A stretch of 58,605 bases of DNA, taken from an uncultured Lachnospiraceae bacterium (lineage in GTDB: Bacteria > Bacillota > Clostridia > Lachnospirales > Lachnospiraceae). Of the stretch, positions 51,702 through 58,605 are shown piece after piece. The position numbers were made by a program, and so were the translations under genes. The number at the start of each line of letters is the position of its first letter. Positions within the stretch are counted from its first letter, which is position 1. The notes beneath the pieces are model-generated. The model did not search any database, was not told the DNA's origin, and saw only the letters and a program-made list of their open reading frames with translations. The stretch is from the NCBI GenBank assembly GCA_934292725.1, contig CAKQXY010000021.1:1-58605 (forward strand), given 5' to 3'.

Positions 51702-52297
51702 GCGAAAAATTGGAAAAAAATCTGGAGCAGACTGCATCAAAAAAGATGCGTCTGCTCAAACTGTTTTGGTCTACTCTATATCTGAGTGCCTTTACATTTG
51801 GCGGTGGTTATGTCATCGTATCATTGATGAAAAAGAAATTTGTGGATGAACTTGGATGGATTGACGAGGAAGAGATGCTCGATCTTGTTGCAATTGCGCA
51901 GTCTACACCTGGTGCGATTGCTGTAAATGGTGCAATTGTAGTCGGTTATAAGCTGGAAGGTATTATTGGAGTTATAGCGGCGATTGCAGGAACAATTATT
52001 CCGCCATTTGTAATTATCTCTGTTATTTCATTTTTCTATGAGCTGTTTGCTTCAAATGTGTATGTGCAGCAGGTGCTGACAGGAATGCAGGCAGGTGTTG
52101 GTGCGGTAATTGCATGTGTTGTATTTGATATGGGAAGCGGAATTGTCCGCTCAAAAAGTATATTATCTATGTGCATTATGATTACAGCGTTTGTAGCAGG
52201 TTATGTATTTAATGTCAATGTAGTACTGATTATTTTAGCTTGTGGTGCTTTAGGTGCAGTTCTTACACTAGCACAGAGAAAGAAGGTGCAGAAATGA
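51698..52297 (+). CDS. Chromate transporter family protein, first half
   Basis: This short CHR-family membrane protein has 199 residues and about five to six helices. The family hallmark FGGGYVIVSLM (near 31-41) and AIAQSTPGAIAVN (near 64-76) are present. ATG 51698 overlaps the alarmone synthetase stop and follows GGGAG; ATG 51686 is an alternative. It forms a pair with the next gene, whose start overlaps this stop. Paired short CHR proteins can export chromate, but in anaerobic gut bacteria the natural substrate is unknown. Confidence 0.9.
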   Translation: MSEKLEKNLEQTASKKMRLLKLFWSTLYLSAFTFGGGYVIVSLMKKKFVDELGWIDEEEMLDLVAIAQSTPGAIAVNGAIVVGYKLEGIIGVIAAIAGTIIPPFVIISVISFFYELFASNVYVQQVLTGMQAGVGAVIACVVFDMGSGIVRSKSILSMCIMITAFVAGYVFNVNVVLIILACGALGAVLTLAQRKKVQK

Positions 52298-52863
52298 TTT
52301 ACTTACAGTTATTTTTAAGTTTCCTTCAGATCGGCGCCTTTTCATTCGGAGGCGGATATGCTGCGATGCCACTTATTCAAAGTCAGGTGGTTGACAGTCA
52401 CAAATGGCTCAGCATGGCAGAATTTACTAATTTAATCACGATTTCACAGATGACACCTGGTCCGATTGCGGTAAACAGTGCAACATTTGTAGGATTAAAG
52501 GTTGCAGGTATTGGCGGAGCAGCTGTTGCGACAGCGGGATGCATCCTTCCTTCATGTATTTTAGTTACGCTTCTTGCAAAGCTTTATCTTCGTTACAGAA
52601 AAATGGATCTGTTACAGGGAATACTAGGAATGCTTCGTCCGGCAGTTGTTGCACTTATAGCTTCAGCAGGTGTTTCTATTCTAGTTACAGCCTTTTGGCC
52701 GGAAGGTATGATTTTGATTCAGAAGACACAGATTGATATGGTAATTATCTTTATTGCTGCTGTGTATCTGATTCAGTTTCGCAAGATGAACCCAGTGCTT
52801 GTCATGGTTTTAAGCGGCGTGGCAAAACTTGGTATTTATCTTGTAGGAGCCTTCATTTTGTGA
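52294..52863 (+). CDS. Chromate transporter family protein, second half
   Basis: It has 189 residues and is homologous in layout to the preceding gene: FGGGYAAMPLI (near 18-28) and ISQMTPGPIAVNSATFVG (near 50-67). Together the pair equals one long-chain ChrA. ATG 52294 overlaps the preceding stop and follows AGAAGGTG. The ATGA overlaps link both genes tightly to the alarmone synthetase, suggesting equal translation. Helices are predicted throughout; there is no soluble domain. Confidence 0.9.
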   Translation: MIYLQLFLSFLQIGAFSFGGGYAAMPLIQSQVVDSHKWLSMAEFTNLITISQMTPGPIAVNSATFVGLKVAGIGGAAVATAGCILPSCILVTLLAKLYLRYRKMDLLQGILGMLRPAVVALIASAGVSILVTAFWPEGMILIQKTQIDMVIIFIAAVYLIQFRKMNPVLVMVLSGVAKLGIYLVGAFIL

Positions 52864-52906
52864 TAATGTAGTCATTGGAAATTTTACGAAATTGAGAGGA
52901 TAAACA

Positions 52907-53521
52907 ATGCTTTTATATTTTATCAGACATGGACAGACAGACTGGAATAAAGACATGAGAATGCAGGGACAGTCCGATATTCCACTTAATGAAAATGGAC
53001 GCGAATCTGCAATTGAGGCTGGAAAAACACTGGCAAATACCCATATTGACCTCGCCTTTTCAAGCCCATTAAAGCGTGCAAAAGAAACGGCAGAGCTTGT
53101 ATTGGCAGGAAGAGATATTCCGATTATTGAGGATAAAAGAATCGAAGAGATTAGTTTTGGTATTTGTGAAGGCATGAGAGGAAGAGATGAAAATGGCCAG
53201 CCGGTTGGATGCTTTGCCGAATTTTTTGCACATCCAGAGCAGTATAAGGCACCAGAAAACGGTGAGGATGCGAAAATGCTCTGCGCGCGTACATGGAACT
53301 TCCTTGAGGATATCACAACAAGAGAAGAGCTTCAGGACAAATCTATTTTAATTGCAACACACGGTGCAGCTTTGCAGTCAATGATGCTGTGGGTGAACAA
53401 ACAGCCAATTTGTGATTTTTGGAAGAGTGGTCTAAAGAAAAACTGTTCCGTAACAAAGGTGGAAGTGAAAGACGGTCAGATTAAGGTACTAGAAGAGGGA
53501 GAAAAACAGTATACAGCATAA
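52907..53521 (+). CDS. Histidine phosphatase superfamily (phosphoglycerate-mutase-like) protein
   Basis: This 204-residue soluble phosphatase has the RHG motif (YFIRHGQTDWN, phospho-His near 9) and the second His in ILIATHGAALQ. It follows the CobC/PhoE-like pattern rather than the ~250-residue glycolytic mutase, so a small-molecule phosphatase is more likely. The start follows GAGAGGAT, 43 bases after the transporter gene. It ends at a bidirectional terminator. Substrate unknown. Confidence 0.88.
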   Translation: MLLYFIRHGQTDWNKDMRMQGQSDIPLNENGRESAIEAGKTLANTHIDLAFSSPLKRAKETAELVLAGRDIPIIEDKRIEEISFGICEGMRGRDENGQPVGCFAEFFAHPEQYKAPENGEDAKMLCARTWNFLEDITTREELQDKSILIATHGAALQSMMLWVNKQPICDFWKSGLKKNCSVTKVEVKDGQIKVLEEGEKQYTA

Positions 53522-53522
53522 G

Positions 53523-53559
53523 AAAAAAGTCTTCTGTCGATTGTGACAGGAGACTTTTT
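53523..53559. terminator. Bidirectional terminator
   Basis: AAAAAAGTCT-TCTGTC pairs with GACAGG-AGACTTTTT. It serves the phosphatase gene (+) and the Cys-cluster gene (-). Confidence 0.92.
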
Positions 53560-53561
53560 CC

Positions 53562-54242
53562 CTATAAAAATAATTTTTTTGCATCATTTAGGCGCACATA
53601 GAATTGATCATAAAAATCAGATCCATTCTGATATGGTGTCAGGTAAAAGACTTTTAAAATATAGGAATGAAGCGTTTTAATTAGTTCGGGCGATAATCCT
53701 TGTGATGTCTTGGCAAGATCCTTTAAAAAGTAGTGCCAGTCACAGACAAACTGCTCATAGCGCTTTAACTCTGGAATATTAATCCACTGGCGTACCTTTA
53801 CCTTAGCTAGGTGTTCTTTTTTACATTGTCCTGTCTGTAAAAAGTAGGAAAATCCAGTGCCGTCATAGACGCGTCCCAGAGGAAACAGGCGGCAAAAGCC
53901 AGGGCGGAACATATGAATAGAGCAGCGCCCAGCTTCATTTAAAAAAGAACACTGATCCTTATCGGGAGTCATGGCAATTGCAGGTAAAACAATTCCGTCA
54001 ACAGGAGTCAATTGCAGCTGACCATTAAAAAGAGCAGCTGCAGGAACATGCAGTCCCTGTGACATCTGGTAAACATCAAATGGGTCTAATAAGATCGAAT
54101 TGCCCATATGACAGCAGCATTCATGGCAGCCATCGCAGCCAAGACTGTCAGCACGTACCATATCAGAGGACGAGTAAAGCTTACCGTCCGAAATTTCATC
54201 CATAGAAACAGATCGAAGCATAATAATTAAAATCCTTTTCAT
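53562..54242 (-). CDS. YkgJ-family cysteine cluster protein
   Basis: It is a 226-residue protein with a CxxCxxCC-type cluster, CDGCHECCCHMGN, near residues 36-48. Later cysteines CSFL, CSIH, FCRLFPLGR and TGQC complete the UPF0153/YkgJ pattern, a likely zinc or Fe-S site. Function is unknown, although YkgJ relatives are often proposed as metal-chaperone or redox proteins. The first ATG follows AAGGAAAT; another ATG seven codons later is possible. It is monocistronic on the minus strand. Confidence 0.88.
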   Translation of the reverse strand: MKRILIIMLRSVSMDEISDGKLYSSSDMVRADSLGCDGCHECCCHMGNSILLDPFDVYQMSQGLHVPAAALFNGQLQLTPVDGIVLPAIAMTPDKDQCSFLNEAGRCSIHMFRPGFCRLFPLGRVYDGTGFSYFLQTGQCKKEHLAKVKVRQWINIPELKRYEQFVCDWHYFLKDLAKTSQGLSPELIKTLHSYILKVFYLTPYQNGSDFYDQFYVRLNDAKKLFL

Positions 54243-54316
54243 TTATTTCCTTAATAGTACAACAAAACAAACGAAAAATCCATCATTTATGTAAGAAAAA
54301 TGTAAAGTTAATATCC

Positions 54317-54344
54317 TTGCAAATTAAAAAAAGTCTGATATATT
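54317..54344 (+). promoter_or_regulatory. Sigma-A promoter for the small membrane protein
   Basis: TTGCAA (54317-54322), 16-bp spacer, TATATT (54339-54344), about 30 bases before a strong AGAGGAGG ribosome site. Confidence 0.68.
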
Positions 54345-54387
54345 AAAAGTAACAAGTATTGTGTAAAAATAAGAGGAGGTGGAGAAT

Positions 54388-54642
54388 ATGTTATCAGTAT
54401 TTATTTTAGCAATTTTAATAATTGCACTATTAGCATTTTTATGGTATGGGTGGAAGAATCACAAATTCGGTGAACATTACGGAATCTACTTGATAGTGAG
54501 TGGACTGGCGATTGTTTTACTCATGATTCATGTTTTCAAGAGAGAGCAATATGAGAATCTTATGCCTATTGTAGCAGGTGATGTGATTATAATGTTGGCA
54601 TTTGTTATGGCAGGAATTATTGGATATAAGCAGAAGAGTTAA
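54388..54642 (+). CDS. Small three-helix membrane protein of unknown function
   Basis: I do not recognise this 84-residue protein. It has three hydrophobic segments (about 1-18, 33-50, 58-80) separated by short polar loops (YGWKNHKFGEHYG; KREQYENL) and ends in a Lys-rich tail. ATG 54388 follows AGAGGAGG at ideal spacing, so it is very probably translated. It has its own promoter. The gene after it is a HipA-like kinase 87 bases away, and a link between them is only positional. Confidence 0.75.
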   Translation: MLSVFILAILIIALLAFLWYGWKNHKFGEHYGIYLIVSGLAIVLLMIHVFKREQYENLMPIVAGDVIIMLAFVMAGIIGYKQKS

Positions 54643-54729
54643 TATTCACGAGAAATCCATTCATTACGCTTGTATAAATTTGGTTTGTGCAGTACTATGA
54701 AGAAAATAATTAGAAAAGGGAGAACTGCC

Positions 54730-55869
54730 ATGGAATATATTTTAATGCATCGCACAAAAGAGACAGCGAGAATTGAGCTGGATGAGTTTTCAAATATCGC
54801 TTCGATTTATGAGGTGTATGACAGCCAGCATCTTCCAGTGGGGACTGTACAAAAAGAAATAGTAAACAAGAGGGCATTGGCGAAATGGTGGTCAGGAAGA
54901 TCAATTCCAGCAAGCAGGCAAGGTTTAAAAGAAGCATTGCAGGAGCTTGGAATGACAGTATCTCAGGAGCTTCTTGATAAATGTTATGGACTTAGTCTTT
55001 CTGATCAGTATTGGATTTTACCTAAAGGTGAACAAATTACATGGGAAGCAATTAACTTTTTTGATCATTCCTTTTCAGAGGATGTTGGAAATCTTCTGTT
55101 TGGTCATGGCAGTGCATCTACGAGTATGAGTCTTGTATCTCCTGATAATACCTCAGATGGACAATTGATGAAAAAATGGAAGATTGCAGATGGAAAGCGT
55201 ATTCTAATGAAAGGTTCAAGTAAGCCATATTATCAGGAGGCTCTTTGTGAAGTGATTGCATCTCGTATTGCAAGTCGTCTTGGAATTAATCATGTAGAAT
55301 ATTCGGTGATTTGGGAAAATGAGGAACCTTTTAGTCTTTGTGAGGATTTTATTACGAGGGATACTGAATTAATTTCTGCCAGCCATATTATGAATGCATT
55401 TAAAAAGCCAAATAATTTGTCAGAGTACGAATATTATATTCAGTGTGCAGAGAAGCTAGGTGTGTCGAATATACGAAAAGAAGTAGAAAAAATGATTGTA
55501 TTGGACTTTATTATTGCAAATGAAGACCGACATTTCAATAATTTTGGATTAGTAAGAAACGCAGTTACGCTAGAATGGATTGGGGCAGCGCCAATATTCG
55601 ACTGTGGAACGTCACTTTGGTATAACACACAGGAATCGCGTATAAAACCACTAGCACCGTCATTGCAGGGAAAGCCATTTAAGAAAACACATGCAGAGCA
55701 AATACATCTGGTCAAGGATTTTTCGTGGATAGATCTAAGTGCACTTGATGGATTTGAAGAAGAGGCAGATGCAATCTTTGCCCAGTCTGAGTACCTGTCA
55801 GATGCGAGAAGAAATATTCTTGTAAATGCGATTCGAGAGCAAATTAACTTGCTTGGAGAACTAATTTAA
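54730..55869 (+). CDS. Orphan HipA/CtkA-like serine/threonine kinase
   Basis: This is a 379-residue protein with a HipA-type C-terminal kinase domain. The catalytic loop FIIANEDRHFNNFG is near 260-272 and the DFG-like FDCG near 290. An ATP-binding strand pair RILMKGSSK is near 157-165. HipA's usual N-terminal subdomain is not evident, and no HipB-type antitoxin lies next to it. It is therefore not a standard toxin-antitoxin pair and more like stand-alone CtkA-type kinases. ATG 54730 follows AAAGGGAGA. Its substrate protein is unknown. Confidence 0.85.
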   Translation: MEYILMHRTKETARIELDEFSNIASIYEVYDSQHLPVGTVQKEIVNKRALAKWWSGRSIPASRQGLKEALQELGMTVSQELLDKCYGLSLSDQYWILPKGEQITWEAINFFDHSFSEDVGNLLFGHGSASTSMSLVSPDNTSDGQLMKKWKIADGKRILMKGSSKPYYQEALCEVIASRIASRLGINHVEYSVIWENEEPFSLCEDFITRDTELISASHIMNAFKKPNNLSEYEYYIQCAEKLGVSNIRKEVEKMIVLDFIIANEDRHFNNFGLVRNAVTLEWIGAAPIFDCGTSLWYNTQESRIKPLAPSLQGKPFKKTHAEQIHLVKDFSWIDLSALDGFEEEADAIFAQSEYLSDARRNILVNAIREQINLLGELI

Positions 55870-55894
55870 AGCGAATAAAAAGAGCAAAGAGGGA

Positions 55895-55923
55895 CGCTTC
55901 GACAAAGTCACTTCGTCGAGGCG
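55895..55923 (+). terminator. Probable terminator of the HipA-like gene
   Basis: CGCTTCGAC pairs with GTCGAGGCG (one G-U) around an 11-base loop. The following tract is only CGTTTGTTG, so it is a weak intrinsic terminator at best. Confidence 0.55.
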
Positions 55924-56038
55924 CGTTTGTTGTATACCGGGTGGCCATGGTAGCATATACCCCTTGCTTAATTTCTACATCTGCGGTAAGATAAATCTGT
56001 AATGATGTAAAGCACAGAGTACAGAAAAGGAGACTGCC

Positions 56039-56431
56039 ATGGAGTATGACAGATTTCAGGAAATCCTGCAGGAAGAGGCAGAAAAGATACCGGAAAAGTT
56101 CTATGAGGGACTTAACGGCGGTGTAATCATCTCAGAAGAGACAAAGCTAAGCCCCTATGCGCAGAACAATGATTTGTACATTGCAGGCCAATATTTGCAC
56201 AGCTACCAGATGGGAAAACAGATCGTAATTTATTATGGAAGTATGATGCGTTTATTCGGCTATCTTGACGATGAAGGAATGCGCCGTGAGATTGCGCGTG
56301 TGCTGCGTCATGAATTAAAGCACCACATAGAGGGGCGTGCTGGTATTCGTTCTCTTGAAAAATGGGACGAAGAGCAGATTGCAGCTTACCTGCAGAGAGG
56401 GCTTTGTGCGGAAAGGAAAAGGGAAAAATGA
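56039..56431 (+). CDS. Zincin-like metallopeptidase (small HExxH protein)
   Basis: This is a 130-residue cytoplasmic protein of the minimal zincin type (Zincin_1-like). The motif HELKHH is at 91-96, giving HExxH ligands His91 and His95 and catalytic Glu92. The N-terminal half is a compact alpha/beta segment with a YIAGQYLHSY strand. Physiological substrates are not known. The start follows AAAGGAGA. The pepF start overlaps its stop (ATGA), so the two proteases are translated together. Confidence 0.88.
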   Translation: MEYDRFQEILQEEAEKIPEKFYEGLNGGVIISEETKLSPYAQNNDLYIAGQYLHSYQMGKQIVIYYGSMMRLFGYLDDEGMRREIARVLRHELKHHIEGRAGIRSLEKWDEEQIAAYLQRGLCAERKREK

Positions 56432-58185
56432 ATCAGGAATGGTCATTGGACGTACTGTATCGCGGATATGAGGATCCGAAGTTTGACGAAGACATGAAAA
56501 AATTTGAGAGTGAGGTTGCTGGAATGAAGGAAAAAATCGAAGCAGCCAAAAAGCTCGACCCAGTAAAGGGATTGGAAACATGTCTTATGGTAAAAGAAGA
56601 AATGGCAGCATTAGGAAGCCGTCTTGGTGAGTTTATTTCATTGAAGGCATCTGTTAATACGTCAGATAGTAAAACAAATGATATGGGGGCACGTTATGAC
56701 CGTATCGCAGCAAATCAGACAGCAGCAAATGTTGCATTTTGCAAGTATGTAGCTTCAATTGAAAATCTTGATCAGGTGATTGCACAGAGTAGTTTGCTTA
56801 CAGAGTATAGCTATTATCTGACAGAGATAAAGAAAGACGCAGCTCATATGTTATCAGATGATATGGAAGATCTGATTGCACATATGGATATCACAGGCGG
56901 CAGTGCATGGGGAAAGCTGTTTGATTATTTAACATCCACATTAAAGGTAGATTACGAGGGAGAGGTTATTACTCTTCCTGCAGTCAGAAATCTGGCAACA
57001 AGTGAGGATAAGGAAGTAAGAAAGAAGGCATATGAGGCTGAGCTTGCAAGCTATGATAAAATTGCAGACTCTATTGCTTTTGCACTTAATAATATCAAGG
57101 GACAGGTATCCATGTTAAGTGAAAAGAAGGGATATGAGAGTCCTCTTGCCATGACACTTGAGCAGTGCCATATGAAAAAGGAAACTCTTGATTCAATGTT
57201 CACTGCAATGCGCGAGTATCTGCCAAAGTTCTGGGAATATTTAAAGGCAAAGGCAAAATATTTAGGCTACGAAGGCGGATTGCCGTGGTATGAGATGTTT
57301 GCACCTGTTGGAAAGATGGATTCCAATTATACTGCAGAAACTGCAAGAGATACGCTTGTGGAAAACTTCAGCCATTTTTCAAAAGAATTGTCTGATATGA
57401 TGGCACGCGCTTTCGCAGAGAGCTGGATTGATTTTTATCCTCATGAGGGAAAGGTAGGCGGTGCATTCTGCGCTAATGTGACAACCGAAAAGCAGAGCCG
57501 TATTTTGACTAATTTCAATGGTTCATTTGATTCTGTTGTAACACTTGCACATGAGCTTGGTCATGCTTTCCACAATAAGCAGATATTTGAGAATCGTATC
57601 TTAAATCAGGATTACTCTATGCCAGTTGCAGAGACAGCTTCCACATTTAATGAGACACACTTTATGCTGAGTGCATATAAAAAGTCAAATGATCCACAGG
57701 AAAAGCTTGCTATTCTGGAAAATTTGCTGTCCGGAACAACACAGATTATCTGTGATATTTATTCCAGATTTTTATTTGAGGATGCAGTATTCCATAAATG
57801 TGATGCACAGTTTTTAATGACAAATGACTTAAAGGAGATTATGCTTGATGCTCAGAAGCAGGCATATGGAGATGGCCTTGATCAGACAAAGCTTCATCCA
57901 TATATGTGGACTTGCAAGGGCCACTACTATTCATCAGGATTAAGCTACTACAACTTCCCATATGCATTTGGCGGTTTATTTGCAATGGGTCTGTACACAC
58001 AGTTTTTAAATGAGGGAGAGAGCTTTGTTCCGAAATACAATGCACTGTTAAAAGCAACTGCGACATGCTCCGTAGAGGATACAGCAAAAATGGCAGGAAT
58101 AGATCTGACAAAGCCAGATTTCTGGAGAAGCAGCCTTCAGACATTTGCAAATCTGATTGATGAATATGCAGCATTGATCGGGTGA
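56428..58185 (+). CDS. pepF: Oligoendopeptidase F (M3 family)
   Basis: This zinc metallopeptidase hydrolyses short peptides in the cytosol. From ATG 56428 it has 585 residues, normal for clade-3 PepF. The helical N-terminal oligopeptidase domain (about 1-190) precedes the M3 catalytic domain. HELGHAFH is at 375-382 (His375, Glu376, His379), and the third ligand Glu is in PVAETASTFNE near 403. GHYYSSGLSYYNFPYAFG near 509 forms the substrate loop. An upstream in-frame extension lies within the zincin gene and is not coding here. Confidence 0.95.
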   Translation: MNQEWSLDVLYRGYEDPKFDEDMKKFESEVAGMKEKIEAAKKLDPVKGLETCLMVKEEMAALGSRLGEFISLKASVNTSDSKTNDMGARYDRIAANQTAANVAFCKYVASIENLDQVIAQSSLLTEYSYYLTEIKKDAAHMLSDDMEDLIAHMDITGGSAWGKLFDYLTSTLKVDYEGEVITLPAVRNLATSEDKEVRKKAYEAELASYDKIADSIAFALNNIKGQVSMLSEKKGYESPLAMTLEQCHMKKETLDSMFTAMREYLPKFWEYLKAKAKYLGYEGGLPWYEMFAPVGKMDSNYTAETARDTLVENFSHFSKELSDMMARAFAESWIDFYPHEGKVGGAFCANVTTEKQSRILTNFNGSFDSVVTLAHELGHAFHNKQIFENRILNQDYSMPVAETASTFNETHFMLSAYKKSNDPQEKLAILENLLSGTTQIICDIYSRFLFEDAVFHKCDAQFLMTNDLKEIMLDAQKQAYGDGLDQTKLHPYMWTCKGHYYSSGLSYYNFPYAFGGLFAMGLYTQFLNEGESFVPKYNALLKATATCSVEDTAKMAGIDLTKPDFWRSSLQTFANLIDEYAALIG

Positions 58186-58307
58186 AAAATGCTTGGTTCG
58201 TACTTTTCCCTGCAATTTCGCATAGCTCTGAATAGTTAATAAATTATTTATTTTTGATAAGGGTTTGGTAAGAATTCGTAAGATTTCTTTAAGACGATGG
58301 TCAAAAT

Positions 58308-58336
58308 TTGGACACAAATAACATGTATTATATAGA
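58308..58336 (+). promoter_or_regulatory. Probable promoter of a structured RNA at the window edge
   Basis: TTGGAC (58308-58313), 17-bp spacer, TATAGA (58331-58336). It lies 123 bases after pepF, and no gene starts downstream before the terminator. Confidence 0.6.
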
Positions 58337-58342
58337 CAAAGC

Positions 58343-58504
58343 TTAGATGAAAGCTTTTGAAACAGTCGGCCATAGATGCATTATGAGTAAGTGCATTGGC
58401 TGTGAATTAGAGAAATCCACAGGCAGACAAAACATCAAGCCGGGTGAGTTACCGGCAGCCCTCCCCCTTTTTTAGTACCCTGGCGAAAGCCAGGGTATTT
58501 TTTT
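58343..58504 (+). ncRNA. Candidate structured non-coding RNA or leader RNA
   Basis: Between a promoter and a strong terminator are about 130 bases with several stems. GCCA-N3-ATGCA (58369-58380) pairs with TGCAT-TGGC. CTGTG (from 58399) pairs with CACAG (near 58420). GCCGG (58439-58443) pairs with CCGGC (58452-58456). The first two stems compete for TGGCTGTG, so alternative folds are possible. It could be a small RNA or a riboswitch for a gene beyond the window. It does not match a class I know. Confidence 0.5.
58476..58504 (+). terminator. Intrinsic terminator of the candidate RNA
   Basis: TACCCTGGC pairs perfectly with GCCAGGGTA around GAAA, followed by seven T. It is preceded by C5 and T6 tracts. 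Confidence 0.93.
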
Positions 58505-58518
58505 GTGCAACAGGTTAC

Positions 58519-58579
58519 TCGTGGGCATAGATAGGAAAATCTCATGCTTGCATGAAGATTTTTCTATCTGAGTCCACGA
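58519..58579 (+). other. Long near-perfect hairpin at the right edge
   Basis: AGATAGGAAAATCT (58529-58542) pairs with AGATTTTTCTATCT (58556-58569) with one G-U. CATG/CATG extends it inward, and TCGTGG (58519-58524) with CCACGA (58574-58579) outward. There is no T tract after it. Its role is unknown, and the window ends 26 bases later. Confidence 0.5.
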
Positions 58580-58605
58580 AGGAAGCGCCCAGTCAATGAG
58601 CAAAA

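Noticed and set aside
54730..55869. Classical HipBA toxin-antitoxin module
   Set aside because: There is no helix-turn-helix HipB gene on either side, and the small upstream gene is a membrane protein.
58343..58504. Cobalamin, c-di-GMP-I, 6S or SRP RNA identity
   Set aside because: Each was considered for parts of the sequence, but the conserved cores and overall length do not fit.

Overview
The window looks like a chromosomal segment of a gut Lachnospiraceae-type Firmicute (Clostridia). I infer this from the gene content and order, the AT-leaning base use, the strong AGGAGG-type ribosome sites, the sigma-A promoters, and Firmicute control RNAs (a SAM-I riboswitch before metK, a proline T-box before proS). 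MecA, a YaaH-like GH18 protein, a CwlD-like amidase and DapL fit the same group. I see no rRNA, tRNA, CRISPR array, prophage or complete insertion sequence. The only clear mobile DNA is the 3' end of a group II intron at the left edge.

Layout. 1-9.4 kb: intron end, hemolysin III, an unrecognised nuclease-like protein, DegV, an HD protein, ROK glucokinase, an ABC exporter, a CBS/DHH pyrophosphatase and a flavin reductase. 9.5-21.5 kb: a biosynthetic core with murA (long structured leader), metK (riboswitch), a pseudouridine synthase, aspartokinase, proS (T-box), glnA with an ANTAR regulator, dapL and aroA. 21.6-24.5 kb, minus strand: citrate synthase, a SEC-C protein and MecA. This block is bracketed by inverted copies of a ~100-bp repeat. 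25.3-29.1 kb: GH18 and amidase cell-wall enzymes, and a threonylcarbamoyl-AMP synthase. 29.2-34.1 kb: a signalling unit whose membrane sensor and kinase are separate proteins, a LuxR-type regulator and a secreted protein. 34.25-34.9 kb: a consensus promoter drives a purine-rich, apparently non-coding transcript with five copies of a ribosome-site/ATG motif, each followed by a stop within 2-5 codons. 35-50.9 kb: a carbohydrate locus with a CUT1 sugar importer lacking its ATPase, a YesM/YesN two-component system, a heparinase II/III-like lyase, a glycogen-debranching-type enzyme, endonuclease III, a GH51 arabinofuranosidase, rhamnulose-1-phosphate aldolase and lactaldehyde reductase. 51-58.2 kb: a small alarmone synthetase, a two-gene chromate-type transporter, a phosphatase, a Cys-cluster protein, a small membrane protein, an orphan HipA-like kinase, a zincin and oligoendopeptidase F. 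The right edge holds a promoter-to-terminator stretch that looks like a structured RNA.

How it fits together. The 35-51 kb block reads as import, sensing and breakdown of plant-type glycans. Arabinose-decorated and rhamnose-containing polymers such as pectin are the best guess, with deoxy-sugar carbon leaving as lactate/propanediol-type products. The biosynthetic core is controlled largely at the RNA level.

The most unusual element is the minimal-ORF or repeat RNA at 34254-34912. Next are the inverted ~100-bp repeats, the split sensor/kinase system, the murA leader and the candidate RNA at the right edge. All functional statements come from motif reading by eye. No database search or folding program was run.
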